A stretch of 64,000 nucleotides of DNA from Enterobacter sp. 638 (lineage in GTDB: Bacteria; Pseudomonadota; Gammaproteobacteria; Enterobacterales; Enterobacteriaceae): the NCBI RefSeq assembly GCF_000016325.1, contig NC_009436.1:2728001-2792000 (forward strand), read 5' to 3'. The translations under genes were made by a program, and so were the position numbers. The notes beneath the pieces are model-generated. The model was not told the DNA's origin. It did no database searches and saw only the letters and a list, made by a program, of their open reading frames with translations. Shown one piece after another: positions 39,075 through 48,409 of this stretch (position 1 is the stretch's first letter; each line of letters opens with the position of its first letter).

Positions 39075-39438
39075 AGCGAGCATCCTTTTATAACTCATAC
39101 GAGTAGTCATAAATGACATTACACATAATGAAACGCAGGAAAATTAGCTCTACAACCAAACACTAAACGCTGAAGGGGATGGTATTAACCGTAGCACAGC
39201 AGACTGAATATGATGAAATTACTCATAATCATTTGAATAATCTCAACTTAATAACATATATCTTGATTCCCCCCTTTCATGGCAAGCATCAGCGTTACTC
39301 CCAACTTTAAGATATGTTTAACCTTTCTTATTTCTGCGACTATGATCATTAGCAGGCATTAACGGCTAAGTAAGCCCTGCACATATACTTCAAATTGTCA
39401 TCATTAACTCGCTTAGGTTTAAAGATAAGGGAGAAGAA
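39075..39438. other. Intergenic region between usp and the efflux cluster
   Basis: 364 AT-rich bases without a convincing gene. It should contain the divergent promoters for usp-ATPase and for the small membrane protein/RND genes. No operator of a known regulator was recognised, and no tetR or marR gene neighbours the pump. Confidence 0.5.
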
Positions 39439-39549
39439 ATGTTTGGATATAGTTTGATTCGCCTGATTTTCTTTATTGTCCTTGCCATCGTCACCAGTTC
39501 CGCCGTGGGTCTTTTGACTTATCTGGTGGTTTCCGCGCTCGCAGAATAG
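39439..39549 (+). CDS. Small single-pass membrane protein upstream of the RND efflux genes
   Basis: 36 codons (MFGYSLIRLIFFIVLAIVTSSA then VGLLTYLVVSALAE, shown in part) with a good ribosome site (AAGGGAGAAG). Almost the whole length is one hydrophobic helix. No family is recognised. The next gene begins 57 bases later on the same strand. It could be a small accessory subunit of the pump, as AcrZ is for AcrB, but this is only an inference from size and position. Confidence 0.55.
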   Translation: MFGYSLIRLIFFIVLAIVTSSAVGLLTYLVVSALAE

Positions 39550-39606
39550 AAACGTCATCACTAAATGTACGGAATAAAGAATTTTTTTATTTATTAGGGG
39601 AATATC

Positions 39607-40692
39607 GTGAATCGTTACATTTCTCTTTTACCTGCCCTTATTTTGCTGACAACGGCCTGCGACCCTAAAACTCAGGAAACGGTGCCCCAGCCACGCATGG
39701 TTAAAATCGCCGTGGTCACGGCGGCAGGCCAGGCGCAGCAGCGCGTTTTCCCGGCGCGAATTGAGTCTGGCGACGCCACCGACCTCTCATTCAAGCGCGG
39801 CGGTCAGATTGAAACCCTCGACATCCGTCAGGGAACCAGCGTCAAGCAGGGCCAGCAGTTGGCTAAGCTCAATACGCGAGAAGCCCAGCAGCGAGTCAAC
39901 GATCGCCAGACTTCCGCCACGCTGGCGCAGCGGCAATTTGATCGCTTCCAGACGCTGGCGGGCCGCCAGGCCATTTCGAAAGCGGAGATGGACGTTCAGC
40001 GGGCCACCCGCGACTCCGCCAATGCAGCACTGAAAATCGCGCAGGAAGAGCTGAATCAGATGACGCTGGTGGCCCCTTTTGGCGGCGTCGCGGCCAGCGT
40101 TCACGTCCGTAATCATCAGGTTGTCAGCGCAGGTCAGCCTATTTTGACGCTCACGCGTACCGACTTGCTGGATGTGGTATTTAGCATTCCAGAAAACCTG
40201 TTCAAAACCCTGGATATTCGTAATGCCAACTATCGTCCGGTGGTGAAGATTAACTCGATGCCGGACCGCGAATTTAGCGCAGTCTACAAAGAGCATACCG
40301 GCAGTAGCGACAGCAATACGCTGACATGGCAGGTGATTTTAACCCTGCCGCGCCCGGATGATTTCCCGGTCGTGGGCGGCGTCAGCGGAACAGTCACCAT
40401 TAATCTGGCGAATCTCCCGGCAGGCGCGGGGCAAAATGCCCTGGTCGTTCCTGTCGAAGCGGTGTTTAACCCGGATAACAGCCCGCGCAATGAGCCGCAC
40501 GTCTGGGTTGTGCAAGGCGACGGCGACAAACTTCAGCTGGAGGATCGCAAAGTGAGCGTCGGGCAAGTCACCGCCCAGGGCGTGATCGTGACCGACGGCC
40601 TCAAGGCGGGAGAGCGCGTGGTGGCGGCAGGTGTCGGGGAATTGCATGCTAAACAGCCGGTTCGCATCTGGACGCGTGAGCGAGGTCTGTAA
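39607..40692 (+). CDS. RND efflux periplasmic adaptor (membrane fusion protein)
   Basis: 361 residues. The N-terminal signal (MNRYISLLPALILLTTAC) ends in a lipobox-like TTAC, so it is probably a lipoprotein anchored in the inner membrane. HlyD/AcrA-type layout: barrel-sandwich hybrid halves (GGQIETLDIRQGTSVKQGQQ and MTLVAPFGGVAASVHVRNHQ) flank a short alpha-hairpin with Gln/Arg-rich heptads, followed by beta-barrel and membrane-proximal domains. Adaptors link the RND pump to an outer-membrane channel. No channel gene is present, so TolC is the likely partner. The TAA shares its last A with the ATG of the pump gene. Confidence 0.92.
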   Translation: MNRYISLLPALILLTTACDPKTQETVPQPRMVKIAVVTAAGQAQQRVFPARIESGDATDLSFKRGGQIETLDIRQGTSVKQGQQLAKLNTREAQQRVNDRQTSATLAQRQFDRFQTLAGRQAISKAEMDVQRATRDSANAALKIAQEELNQMTLVAPFGGVAASVHVRNHQVVSAGQPILTLTRTDLLDVVFSIPENLFKTLDIRNANYRPVVKINSMPDREFSAVYKEHTGSSDSNTLTWQVILTLPRPDDFPVVGGVSGTVTINLANLPAGAGQNALVVPVEAVFNPDNSPRNEPHVWVVQGDGDKLQLEDRKVSVGQVTAQGVIVTDGLKAGERVVAAGVGELHAKQPVRIWTRERGL

Positions 40693-43600
40693 TGGATATC
40701 TCCCGCCAGTTTATCGACAATCCCATTCGCGTCTGGCTGACTATTCTGCTGCTGGGCGTCGGCGGTGTTTTTGCGCTGCTGAACATCGGTCGTCTTGAAG
40801 ATCCTGCGTTCACCATTAAAACTGCGGTGGTCATTACTCACTATCCGGGTGCCTCCGCACAGCAGGTCGAAGAAGAGGTCACCCTGCCCCTGGAAAACGC
40901 GTTACAGCAGCTACCCTCGCTCGATAACGTGAGTTCGATTTCATCAAATGGGTTATCGCAAATCACCGTCAATATTGCCTCGCGTTATCATTCCAGCGAG
41001 CTGCCGCAAATCTGGGATGAGCTGCGTCGTCGCGTTGGTGACGCTTCGCGCCAGTTCCCTCCGGGCGTCGTGACGCCGTTTGTGAATGATGATTTTGGCG
41101 ATGTGTTTGGTTTCTTTTTTGCCCTTTCCGGCGATGAATTTACCAACGCTGAACTGGCGCGTTACGCCGATCAGCTGCGCCGCGAACTGGTCTTGATCCC
41201 CGGCGTCGGCAAAGTCGCCATTGGTGGCGCAATACCGCAGCAGATCAATGTCGATATTTCGCTACCCAAAATGGCCGCGCGCGGGATTACGCTTGCGCAG
41301 CTTTCCGCGATCCTAAGCCGCGTAAATGTGGTGTCTAACGCCGGTGAGATTGCCTCCGGCACCGAGTCGATTCGCCTGCATCCGACCGGCGAATTTGAAA
41401 ATATCGATGAGCTGGGTGATTTGATCATCACCCCATACGGCGCGGGGGCTGCGACGCGTCTGCGTGATATCGCCACGCTGTCACGCGGGCTGACGGAATC
41501 GCCTTCCAGTATCTACCACGCCAACGGTCAGCAGGCCGTCACCATGGGCGTGTCGTTCATTCCCGGCGTCAATGTGATTGATGTGGGGCGTGCGTTAGAG
41601 GCCAAACTGCAGCAAATGTCGGCGGAAAAACCGGCGGGCATTAACATCGATCTGTTTTACGATCAGGCTGCGGAAGTCGGGCATTCGGTCAACGGATTTA
41701 TCATCAACTTCCTGATGGCACTGGCGATTGTTATCGGCGTTCTGCTGATTTTTATGGGCATTCGCAGCGGGATTATTATCGCGCTTTCCCTCGCGCTTAA
41801 CGTGCTAGGCACGTTGCTCATTATGTACCTCTGGGGAATCGAGCTGCAGCGCATTTCCCTCGGGGCGCTGATCATCGCCCTGAGTATGCTGGTCGATAAC
41901 GCGATTGTGATTGTCGAAGGGGTGCTAATTGCCCGACAGCAGGGTTCAACCCTGATGACCGCCGTGAATTACGTGATTCGCCGCTCGGCGCTGCCGCTGC
42001 TGGGCGCCACGGTGATCGCTATACTGGCTTTTGCGCCCATCGGACTGTCTCAGGATTCGACCGGCGAATACTGCAAATCGCTGTTCCAGGTTTTGCTGAT
42101 TTCGCTGATGTTGAGCTGGTTCTCGGCGCTCACGATTACGCCGGTGATGATCAAATGGTGGCTGTTCAAAGGGCAAAAAACAGCGGAAACGCCTGCTGAA
42201 GCCGATCCTTACAACGCGCGGTTTTACCGAATTTATCAGCACATGCTGAATACCCTTCTGGCGCGAAAAACGGTGACGCTAACGTTAATGGTTGCCTTGC
42301 TGGTCGCGGCTGTCTGGGGTTTTGGCTCGGTGCGGCAAAACTTTTTCCCCTCATCGAACACGCCTATTTTCTTCGTCGATCTGTGGTTGCCTTACGGAAC
42401 GGATATCAGCCAGACCGAGAAAATGACCGGCGACATCGAAAAAGCGATTAACGGCCAGGATGGCGTGGTGACCACGGTGTCGACCATCGGCCAGGGGAGC
42501 ATGCGCTTTATTCTGACCTACAGCGGCCAACGCCAGTACAGCAACTACGCGCAAATTATGGTGCGCATGGACGACCAACGTAATATTCCTGCGCTTGCCC
42601 GCCACGTCGATGATTACATTGCTCGCCACTATCCGCAGGTTAACGCCAGCACCAAGCGCGTGATGTTCGGTCCGTCTGGCGATAGCGCTATTGAGGTGCG
42701 CATTAAAGGGCCTGATCCAGACAGACTGCGCCTGATCGCCAGTCAGGTTGACGATATTCTGAGTCGCGATCCGGCCACCGACAGCGTGCGAAACGACTGG
42801 CAGAACCGCAGCAAAGTGATTCGTCCGCAGTATTCACCCGCATTGGGTCGGGAACTGGGCGTCGATAAGCAAGATATTGATAATGCGCTTGAGATGAATT
42901 TCTCCGGGAGTCGGGTGGGCTTATACCGCGAAGGTTCGGATCTGCTGCCCGTCGTCGTCCGTCCGCCAGAAAATGAACGCCAGGATGCCAACCATCTGAA
43001 TAACGTGCTGGTGTGGAGTCAAAACCGTCAGCAGTACATTCCGATGAGCAACGTGGTGAGCGACTTTACGCTCGAGTGGGAAGACCCGCTTATTCTGCGC
43101 CGGGACCGCAGCCGGGTGCTGACGGTTCAGACCGACCCGTCGCCGCTCAGCCAGCAAACCTCGGGCGATATTCTGGCGCGGGTTAAACCTCAGATTGATG
43201 CTCTGGCGCTGCCGCACGGCTACAGCATCGAATGGGGCGGCGACGCAGAAAGTTCTAGCGAGGCACAGCAAGGAGTCTTCTCAACGCTGCCGATTGGGTA
43301 TCTGGTGATGTTTATTATCACCATCCTGATGTTCAGCTCGGTGAAAAACGCCGTCGCCATCTGGCTGACGGTGCCGCTGGCGCTGATCGGCGTCACGCCA
43401 GGCTTTTTGCTGACCGGCATTCCGTTCGGTTTTATGGCGCTGATCGGGTTACTGAGCCTCAGTGGAATGCTTATCCGTAACGGCATTGTATTGGTCGAAG
43501 AAATTGAGCAGCAGAAGCAGCAAAAGCCGCAGCACGAGGCGATTGTCTATGCCGCGACGTCTCGTTTGCGCCCTATTCTGTTGACCGCATTTACCACCGT

Positions 43601-43754
43601 GTTGGGGCTGGCTCCGCTCCTGCGTGATGTGTTCTTCCAGAGCATGGCGGTGGTGATTATGTTCGGGCTAGGTTTTGCGACCATCTTGACGCTTCTGGTA
43701 CTTCCGGTTATTTATGCCTGTTTCCATCGACCGCGAGAGAAAGAAGTACCATGA
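40692..43754 (+). CDS. RND-family multidrug efflux transporter
   Basis: 1020 residues, HAE1 type. Typical start MDISRQFIDNPIRVWLTILL, twelve membrane helices in two repeats each with a large periplasmic loop, the PGASAQQVEEEVTLPLE porter motif, and TM4 with the proton-relay Asp in SMLVDNAIVIVEGV. Substrates (drugs, dyes, detergents) are not predictable. It differs clearly from AcrB/AcrD/MdtBC in the N-terminal helix and in pairing with a lipoprotein adaptor, resembling Vibrio/Pseudomonas two-gene RND pumps. Its stop overlaps the following acyltransferase start. Confidence 0.93.
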   Translation: MDISRQFIDNPIRVWLTILLLGVGGVFALLNIGRLEDPAFTIKTAVVITHYPGASAQQVEEEVTLPLENALQQLPSLDNVSSISSNGLSQITVNIASRYHSSELPQIWDELRRRVGDASRQFPPGVVTPFVNDDFGDVFGFFFALSGDEFTNAELARYADQLRRELVLIPGVGKVAIGGAIPQQINVDISLPKMAARGITLAQLSAILSRVNVVSNAGEIASGTESIRLHPTGEFENIDELGDLIITPYGAGAATRLRDIATLSRGLTESPSSIYHANGQQAVTMGVSFIPGVNVIDVGRALEAKLQQMSAEKPAGINIDLFYDQAAEVGHSVNGFIINFLMALAIVIGVLLIFMGIRSGIIIALSLALNVLGTLLIMYLWGIELQRISLGALIIALSMLVDNAIVIVEGVLIARQQGSTLMTAVNYVIRRSALPLLGATVIAILAFAPIGLSQDSTGEYCKSLFQVLLISLMLSWFSALTITPVMIKWWLFKGQKTAETPAEADPYNARFYRIYQHMLNTLLARKTVTLTLMVALLVAAVWGFGSVRQNFFPSSNTPIFFVDLWLPYGTDISQTEKMTGDIEKAINGQDGVVTTVSTIGQGSMRFILTYSGQRQYSNYAQIMVRMDDQRNIPALARHVDDYIARHYPQVNASTKRVMFGPSGDSAIEVRIKGPDPDRLRLIASQVDDILSRDPATDSVRNDWQNRSKVIRPQYSPALGRELGVDKQDIDNALEMNFSGSRVGLYREGSDLLPVVVRPPENERQDANHLNNVLVWSQNRQQYIPMSNVVSDFTLEWEDPLILRRDRSRVLTVQTDPSPLSQQTSGDILARVKPQIDALALPHGYSIEWGGDAESSSEAQQGVFSTLPIGYLVMFIITILMFSSVKNAVAIWLTVPLALIGVTPGFLLTGIPFGFMALIGLLSLSGMLIRNGIVLVEEIEQQKQQKPQHEAIVYAATSRLRPILLTAFTTVLGLAPLLRDVFFQSMAVVIMFGLGFATILTLLVLPVIYACFHRPREKEVP

Positions 43755-44716
43755 ATTCAACCGGACTGAATATTCTTAAAACGCTGGGATGCATGACGGC
43801 GGTGACGTTTTTTACCATCTATAACACTTGGGATCGCTATGACTACGATTATCACTGGATCCTGGGGTTTCTGACGTTTATCTCGACCATCGCCACCCCG
43901 CTGTTTTTTGTGATAGCGGGCTATCTCGACGCGCAATCGCGGCACGGTTCCCGCTGGCAAGTCGGTAAAATCCAAAGCATCGTCATCGTCTTTCTGTTCT
44001 GGATGACGATTTATTACCTGTGGGAACCTTATCAGCGCGGCTATTTAATCCAGCCGTGGTTTGTCTTTACCTTTATTGTGATTTACACCTTCCACCCGGT
44101 TATCGAATGGTTAAGCCAGCGCCGCAGGCTGTTTTGCTGGGTGGTATTTTCCCTGCTGCTGTTTGCCTACGGCTATGATTTGCTGGCGGCGTTATATCCC
44201 GAAAAACACCTGTTTTCGCTCGCGCCACAATATCGTTTGTGGACCTGGCTGCTGTTTTACCTGACCGGTCAGCTGTTTTTTGATCCGCTGATTGCCGCCT
44301 GGATCAGCAAAGACAGGGTGGTCAAAATAGCGATCGGGGCAATTCCGCTGATTTATCTGTTCACCTGGTTTTACGAGCAGCATTTCTTTTTTGCCCTGTT
44401 CAAGGCTGATCGCAACGCGTTTATTCTGACAGGCTCGCAAATCTATTTTCTGATTGTGGCACTGGTTATCGCCGCGAATGGCGTGCGTTTTCGCCGCAAC
44501 GTTGAGTTTAAAGAGGCCATCTTAGCGACCATCAGCAAGACGATGACCGGGGTGTATATTCTTCACTATTCGGTTTTTCATCTTCTCACCGCGCTGATTC
44601 CCGTCACCTCCCTCTCGACAAAATTCATCCTGATGGCGCTGACGTTTATCGCCTCGGTGCTGATCTCGATGCTGGCGCTATCGCATTCATTACTCAAAAA
44701 AGTGATTACGATTTAG
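43751..44716 (+). CDS. Acyltransferase 3-like integral membrane protein
   Basis: 321 residues with about ten hydrophobic segments. The family's N-terminal catalytic His is not obvious: the first helix reads LNILKTLGCMTAVTFFTIYN. Later parts (ATPLFFVIAGYLDAQSR, GVYILHYSVFHLLT) are typical of acyltransferase 3 proteins that O-acylate surface or periplasmic sugars. It starts inside the last codons of the RND pump (ATGA overlap), so translation is coupled, an unusual partnership. Substrate unknown; loss of acyltransferase activity is possible. Confidence 0.75.
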   Translation: MNSTGLNILKTLGCMTAVTFFTIYNTWDRYDYDYHWILGFLTFISTIATPLFFVIAGYLDAQSRHGSRWQVGKIQSIVIVFLFWMTIYYLWEPYQRGYLIQPWFVFTFIVIYTFHPVIEWLSQRRRLFCWVVFSLLLFAYGYDLLAALYPEKHLFSLAPQYRLWTWLLFYLTGQLFFDPLIAAWISKDRVVKIAIGAIPLIYLFTWFYEQHFFFALFKADRNAFILTGSQIYFLIVALVIAANGVRFRRNVEFKEAILATISKTMTGVYILHYSVFHLLTALIPVTSLSTKFILMALTFIASVLISMLALSHSLLKKVITI

Positions 44717-44725
44717 CGCCCATAT

Positions 44726-45301
44726 TTAAAAGCCGTAGCGCAGCCAGGCAAATAATACGTTGCCGTTATTATAGGTGCCCGGAATGTAGGTGAACTGGAC
44801 GTTCAGGTTTTTATAGCCAGCAGAAAACAGCGGTAAAATAATGGGCAGCGGCACATAGTTAGCAAAGTCTTTGCGTGCCGTGATCCCTGCGGTCACGCCC
44901 AATCCCAGACGGAAATCCCGCGCATTATCCAGGTACCAGCCATTTTCCCAGCCATAGCCGATGATGGGCTGCCATTCGTTATGCGAGTCCTTAAACATCA
45001 TGGCGTAAAGCGAACTCCAGTCGCCCTCTTCATCGTAGCGAGAAATACCAAAACCCCCGCCCGACGGCATTTCGTTGTAATTGTCGGTTTTTTCTTTGTC
45101 ATACATAAAGCGCGCATGCCAGCTCAAAAAAGGCACATACAGATCGTAGTGTTGCGGTTCGTTCCACGTCTGCGAAACATCAGTGGTCCATTCGTTCCAC
45201 CAGCGGCTAATACGCTGCTCGCCGTACACTCCAGGCTCAGCGCGCAGTGAAAAAGTCATCAATACAGTCAAGAATAAAAAAATGATTCGAAGTTGTGGCA
45301 T
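44726..45301 (-). CDS. pagP: Lipid A palmitoyltransferase PagP
   Basis: 191 residues. Signal peptide ([21 protein letters not shown]) followed by an eight-stranded outer-membrane barrel with an N-terminal amphipathic helix ([17 protein letters not shown]). Catalytic residues of PagP are conserved: His in QHYDLYVP, and Asp-Ser in FKDSHNEW. The motif [15 protein letters not shown] is diagnostic. The enzyme moves palmitate from phospholipid to lipid A, raising resistance to cationic peptides. In E. coli pagP lies next to crcB/cspE, so this locus is different, and a second copy may exist elsewhere. Convergent with the acyltransferase, 9 bases apart. Confidence 0.93.
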   Translation of the reverse strand: MPQLRIIFLFLTVLMTFSLRAEPGVYGEQRISRWWNEWTTDVSQTWNEPQHYDLYVPFLSWHARFMYDKEKTDNYNEMPSGGGFGISRYDEEGDWSSLYAMMFKDSHNEWQPIIGYGWENGWYLDNARDFRLGLGVTAGITARKDFANYVPLPIILPLFSAGYKNLNVQFTYIPGTYNNGNVLFAWLRYGF

Positions 45302-45339
45302 CGTTAATCCCTCAGCAATATCGCACTACGATACTCAAT

Positions 45340-45374
45340 ACTGTAAACCATCCTTAGACAACCAACCGAAAACC
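45340..45374 (-). promoter_or_regulatory. Candidate PhoP box and -10 element upstream of pagP
   Basis: Minus strand: GGTTTTCGGTTGGTTGT (45374-45358) resembles the PhoP repeat (T/G)GTTTA-N5-(T/G)GTTTA with three mismatches, followed after 12 bases by TACAGT (45345-45340) as a -10. The spacing is that of PhoP-activated promoters. pagP is PhoP-regulated in Salmonella; here the box is imperfect and the call tentative. Confidence 0.4.
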
Positions 45375-45547
45375 AACGCGAATTCATTACGATCCCTTCT
45401 CATTTTTTCGGCGATGTGACGATAAAATCATTTTCTCCTGACGCCTGTCGGGGTAGTCTCATAAGCGTTGCCTATGATCGGTGACGCGAATGTGAGTAAT
45501 CTTTTCCCATACTAATAATAAAAAAATCGGTACAGACAGGACTTAAA

Positions 45548-46861
45548 ATGGATTCCACCCTCATCTCCGATCGCCCAGGCGAGGAGACACCATCGCTCAC
45601 CCGCGCCCGTCGCGCTGCTTTTGGTAGCTTCGCCGGTGCCGTCGTCGACTGGTATGATTTTTTGCTCTACGGCATCACCGCCGCACTGGTCTTTAATCGC
45701 GAGTTTTTCCCGCAGATCAGTCCCGCTATGGGGACGCTCGCTGCATTCGCAACCTTTGGCGTTGGGTTCCTGTTCCGGCCGCTGGGCGGCATTATCTTCG
45801 GTCATTTTGGCGACAAACTGGGCCGTAAGCGGATGCTGATGCTCACCGTCTGGATGATGGGTATTGCCACCGCGCTGATTGGTATTTTGCCCTCTTTCGC
45901 CACGATAGGCTGGTGGGCACCCGTCCTGCTGGTGATGCTGCGTGCCATCCAGGGCTTCGCCGTTGGCGGAGAATGGGGCGGCGCGGCGCTGCTGTCCGTC
46001 GAAAGCGCGCCAAAACATAAAAAAGCGTTCTACAGTAGCGGCGTGCAGGTCGGTTACGGCGTGGGCTTGCTGCTCTCAACCGGACTGGTGTCATTAATCA
46101 GCCAGCTCACCACCGATGAGCAGTTCCTGAGCTGGGGCTGGCGCATTCCATTCCTGTTTAGCATCGTGCTGGTGCTCGGCGCGCTATGGGTGCGTAACGG
46201 CATGGAAGAGTCGGCGGAATTCGAGAAACAGCAGCGCGAAACGCCGGTCGCCAAAAAACGTCTGCCGGTGATGGAAGCGCTGTTTCAGCATCCCGGCGCG
46301 TTCCTGAAAATCATCGGTCTGCGTCTGTGCGAGCTGTTAACGATGTATATCGTCACCGCGTTCGCACTGAATTATTCGACGCAAAACCTCGGCTTGCCGC
46401 GTGAGCTTTTTCTGAATATTGGTCTGCTGGTTGGGGCCATTAGCTGTCTGACCATTCCGTGCTTCGCGTGGCTTGCGGATCGCTTTGGTCGCCGACGGGT
46501 CTATATTACCGGCGCGCTGATCGGGACGCTCAGCGCCTGGCCGTTCTTTATGGCGCTGGAAGCGCAGTCTCTGTTCTGGATTGTGTTTTTCGCCATTATG
46601 CTGGCGAATATCGCCCATGACATGGTGGTGTGCGTCCAGCAGCCCATGTTCACCGAGATGTTTGGTGCCCGCTACCGCTACAGTGGCGCGGGCGTCGGCT
46701 ATCAGGTGGCAAGCGTCGTCGGCGGTGGATTTACACCGTTTATCGCCGCTGCATTAGTCACCTTCTCGGGCGGTAATTGGCACAGCGTGGCGATTTATCT
46801 GTTGGCGGGCTGTCTGATTTCCGCCGCGACGGCGCTGTTCATGAAAGACGCACGCGCCTGA
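45548..46861 (+). CDS. shiA: Shikimate transporter ShiA (MFS, MHS family)
   Basis: 437 residues, one less than E. coli ShiA, and closely similar throughout. It imports shikimate and dehydroshikimate by proton symport. Twelve hydrophobic segments; the metabolite-H+ symporter signatures FGHFGDKLGRKRML and RAIQGFAVGGEWGGAALL are present, and a second loop motif DRFGRRRVYI marks the C-terminal half. It stands 76 bases before amn, as in E. coli. Confidence 0.96.
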   Translation: MDSTLISDRPGEETPSLTRARRAAFGSFAGAVVDWYDFLLYGITAALVFNREFFPQISPAMGTLAAFATFGVGFLFRPLGGIIFGHFGDKLGRKRMLMLTVWMMGIATALIGILPSFATIGWWAPVLLVMLRAIQGFAVGGEWGGAALLSVESAPKHKKAFYSSGVQVGYGVGLLLSTGLVSLISQLTTDEQFLSWGWRIPFLFSIVLVLGALWVRNGMEESAEFEKQQRETPVAKKRLPVMEALFQHPGAFLKIIGLRLCELLTMYIVTAFALNYSTQNLGLPRELFLNIGLLVGAISCLTIPCFAWLADRFGRRRVYITGALIGTLSAWPFFMALEAQSLFWIVFFAIMLANIAHDMVVCVQQPMFTEMFGARYRYSGAGVGYQVASVVGGGFTPFIAAALVTFSGGNWHSVAIYLLAGCLISAATALFMKDARA

Positions 46862-46937
46862 TGTCCTGACTTTTTTTTCACATACGTGTGACATACTATC
46901 GAGTGACGTCGCACTTATGTGGAACAAGGAGACAGAC

Positions 46938-48392
46938 ATGAATAATAAGGGCTCTAGCCTGACACCGGCTCAGGCACTGGAAAAACTGGAAGCGCTGTAT
47001 GAGCAATCGGTCAGCGCCCTGCGCAGCGCCATTAGCGAGTATCTTGAAAACGGAAAACTGCCTGATGAGAAGGCCCGATTAGATGGCCTTTTTGTTTATC
47101 CCTCCCTTTCTGTGACCTGGGACGGCGGCACCACCACAACGCCTAAAACCCGTGCCTACGCCCGTTTTACCCACTCAGGATGTTACTCCACCACCATTAC
47201 CCGCCCTGCTCTGTTTCGCCCTTATCTTGAAGAACAGCTGACGCTGCTGTATCAGGATTATGGCGCGCACATCGCCGTTGAACCGTCACTGCACGAAATT
47301 CCATATCCGTACGTGATTGATGGCTCTGCCCTGACGCTGGATCGCTCCATGAGCGCGGGCTTGACCCGTCATTTCCCAACCACCGAGCTGTCGCAGATTG
47401 GCGATGAAACCGCTGACGGTATTTATCATCCTGCTGAATTTTCGCCGCTGTCGCATTTCGATGCCCGTCGCGTCGACTTCTCGCTGGCGCGTTTGCGCCA
47501 CTACACCGGCACGCCAGCCGAACATTTCCAGCCGTTCGTGCTGTTCACCAACTACACCCGCTACGTGGATGAGTTCGTGCGCTGGGGTTGCAGCCAGATC
47601 CTCGATCCCGACAGCCCTTATGTGGCGCTCTCCTGCGCGGGAGGGATTTGGATAACCGCCGAAACCGAAACGCCAGAGATGGCCGTCTCCGATCTGGCGT
47701 GGAAAAAACACCAGATGCCCGCCTGGCATTTAATTACCGCCGACGGCCAGGGCATTACACTCATCAACATTGGCGTTGGCCCGTCGAATGCCAAAACCAT
47801 CTGCGACCACCTGGCGGTGCTACGCCCGGACGTGTGGCTGATGATTGGCCACTGCGGGGGGCTGCGCGAAAGCCAGTTGATTGGCGATTACGTGCTGGCA
47901 CACGCTTACCTGCGTGACGATCACGTTCTTGATGCCGTTCTGCCGCCGGATATCCCGATCCCAAGCATCGCTGAAGTGCAGCGCGCATTGTACGACGCGA
48001 CCAAAGAAGTCAGCGGTATGCCCGGTGAAGAGGTGAAACAACGCCTGCGTACCGGCACCGTCGTCACCACCGACGACCGCAACTGGGAGTTGCGCTACTC
48101 GGCGTCGGCGCTGCGCTTTAACCTGAGCCGCGCGGTGGCGATCGATATGGAAAGCGCCACCATCGCCGCCCAGGGCTATCGATTCCGCGTGCCTTACGGC
48201 ACCTTGCTGTGCGTTTCCGATAAACCGTTGCACGGCGAGATCAAGCTACCCGGACAGGCCAACCGCTTCTACGAAGGGGCGATTTCCGAGCATTTGCAAA
48301 TTGGTATTCGCGCCATCGATTTACTGCGTGCGGAAGGCGACAAGCTGCACTCCCGTAAGCTGCGCACCTTCAACGAGCCGCCGTTCCGCTGA
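46938..48392 (+). CDS. amn: AMP nucleosidase Amn
   Basis: 484 residues from the ATG at 46938 (MNNKGSSLTPAQALEKLEAL), preceded by AAGGAGACAG; the E. coli enzyme has the same length. It splits AMP into adenine and ribose 5-phosphate, tuning adenylate pools. The N-terminal regulatory domain is followed by a nucleoside phosphorylase fold with IGHCGGLRESQLIGDYVLA, TVVTTDDRNWEL, and the ribose/base-binding AIDMESATIAAQGYRFRVP. In E. coli amn is a PhoB target; no clear pho box could be picked out upstream here. A TCACATACGTGTGA inverted repeat lies in the promoter region. Confidence 0.96.
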   Translation: MNNKGSSLTPAQALEKLEALYEQSVSALRSAISEYLENGKLPDEKARLDGLFVYPSLSVTWDGGTTTTPKTRAYARFTHSGCYSTTITRPALFRPYLEEQLTLLYQDYGAHIAVEPSLHEIPYPYVIDGSALTLDRSMSAGLTRHFPTTELSQIGDETADGIYHPAEFSPLSHFDARRVDFSLARLRHYTGTPAEHFQPFVLFTNYTRYVDEFVRWGCSQILDPDSPYVALSCAGGIWITAETETPEMAVSDLAWKKHQMPAWHLITADGQGITLINIGVGPSNAKTICDHLAVLRPDVWLMIGHCGGLRESQLIGDYVLAHAYLRDDHVLDAVLPPDIPIPSIAEVQRALYDATKEVSGMPGEEVKQRLRTGTVVTTDDRNWELRYSASALRFNLSRAVAIDMESATIAAQGYRFRVPYGTLLCVSDKPLHGEIKLPGQANRFYEGAISEHLQIGIRAIDLLRAEGDKLHSRKLRTFNEPPFR

Positions 48393-48409
48393 TAATAATA
48401 AGGAAAACG

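Noticed and set aside
46875..46905. Inverted repeat TCACATACGTGTGA before amn, considered as a PhoB box
   Set aside because: PhoB boxes are 11-base-spaced direct repeats of CTGTCAT; this palindrome does not fit, so no regulator is assigned.
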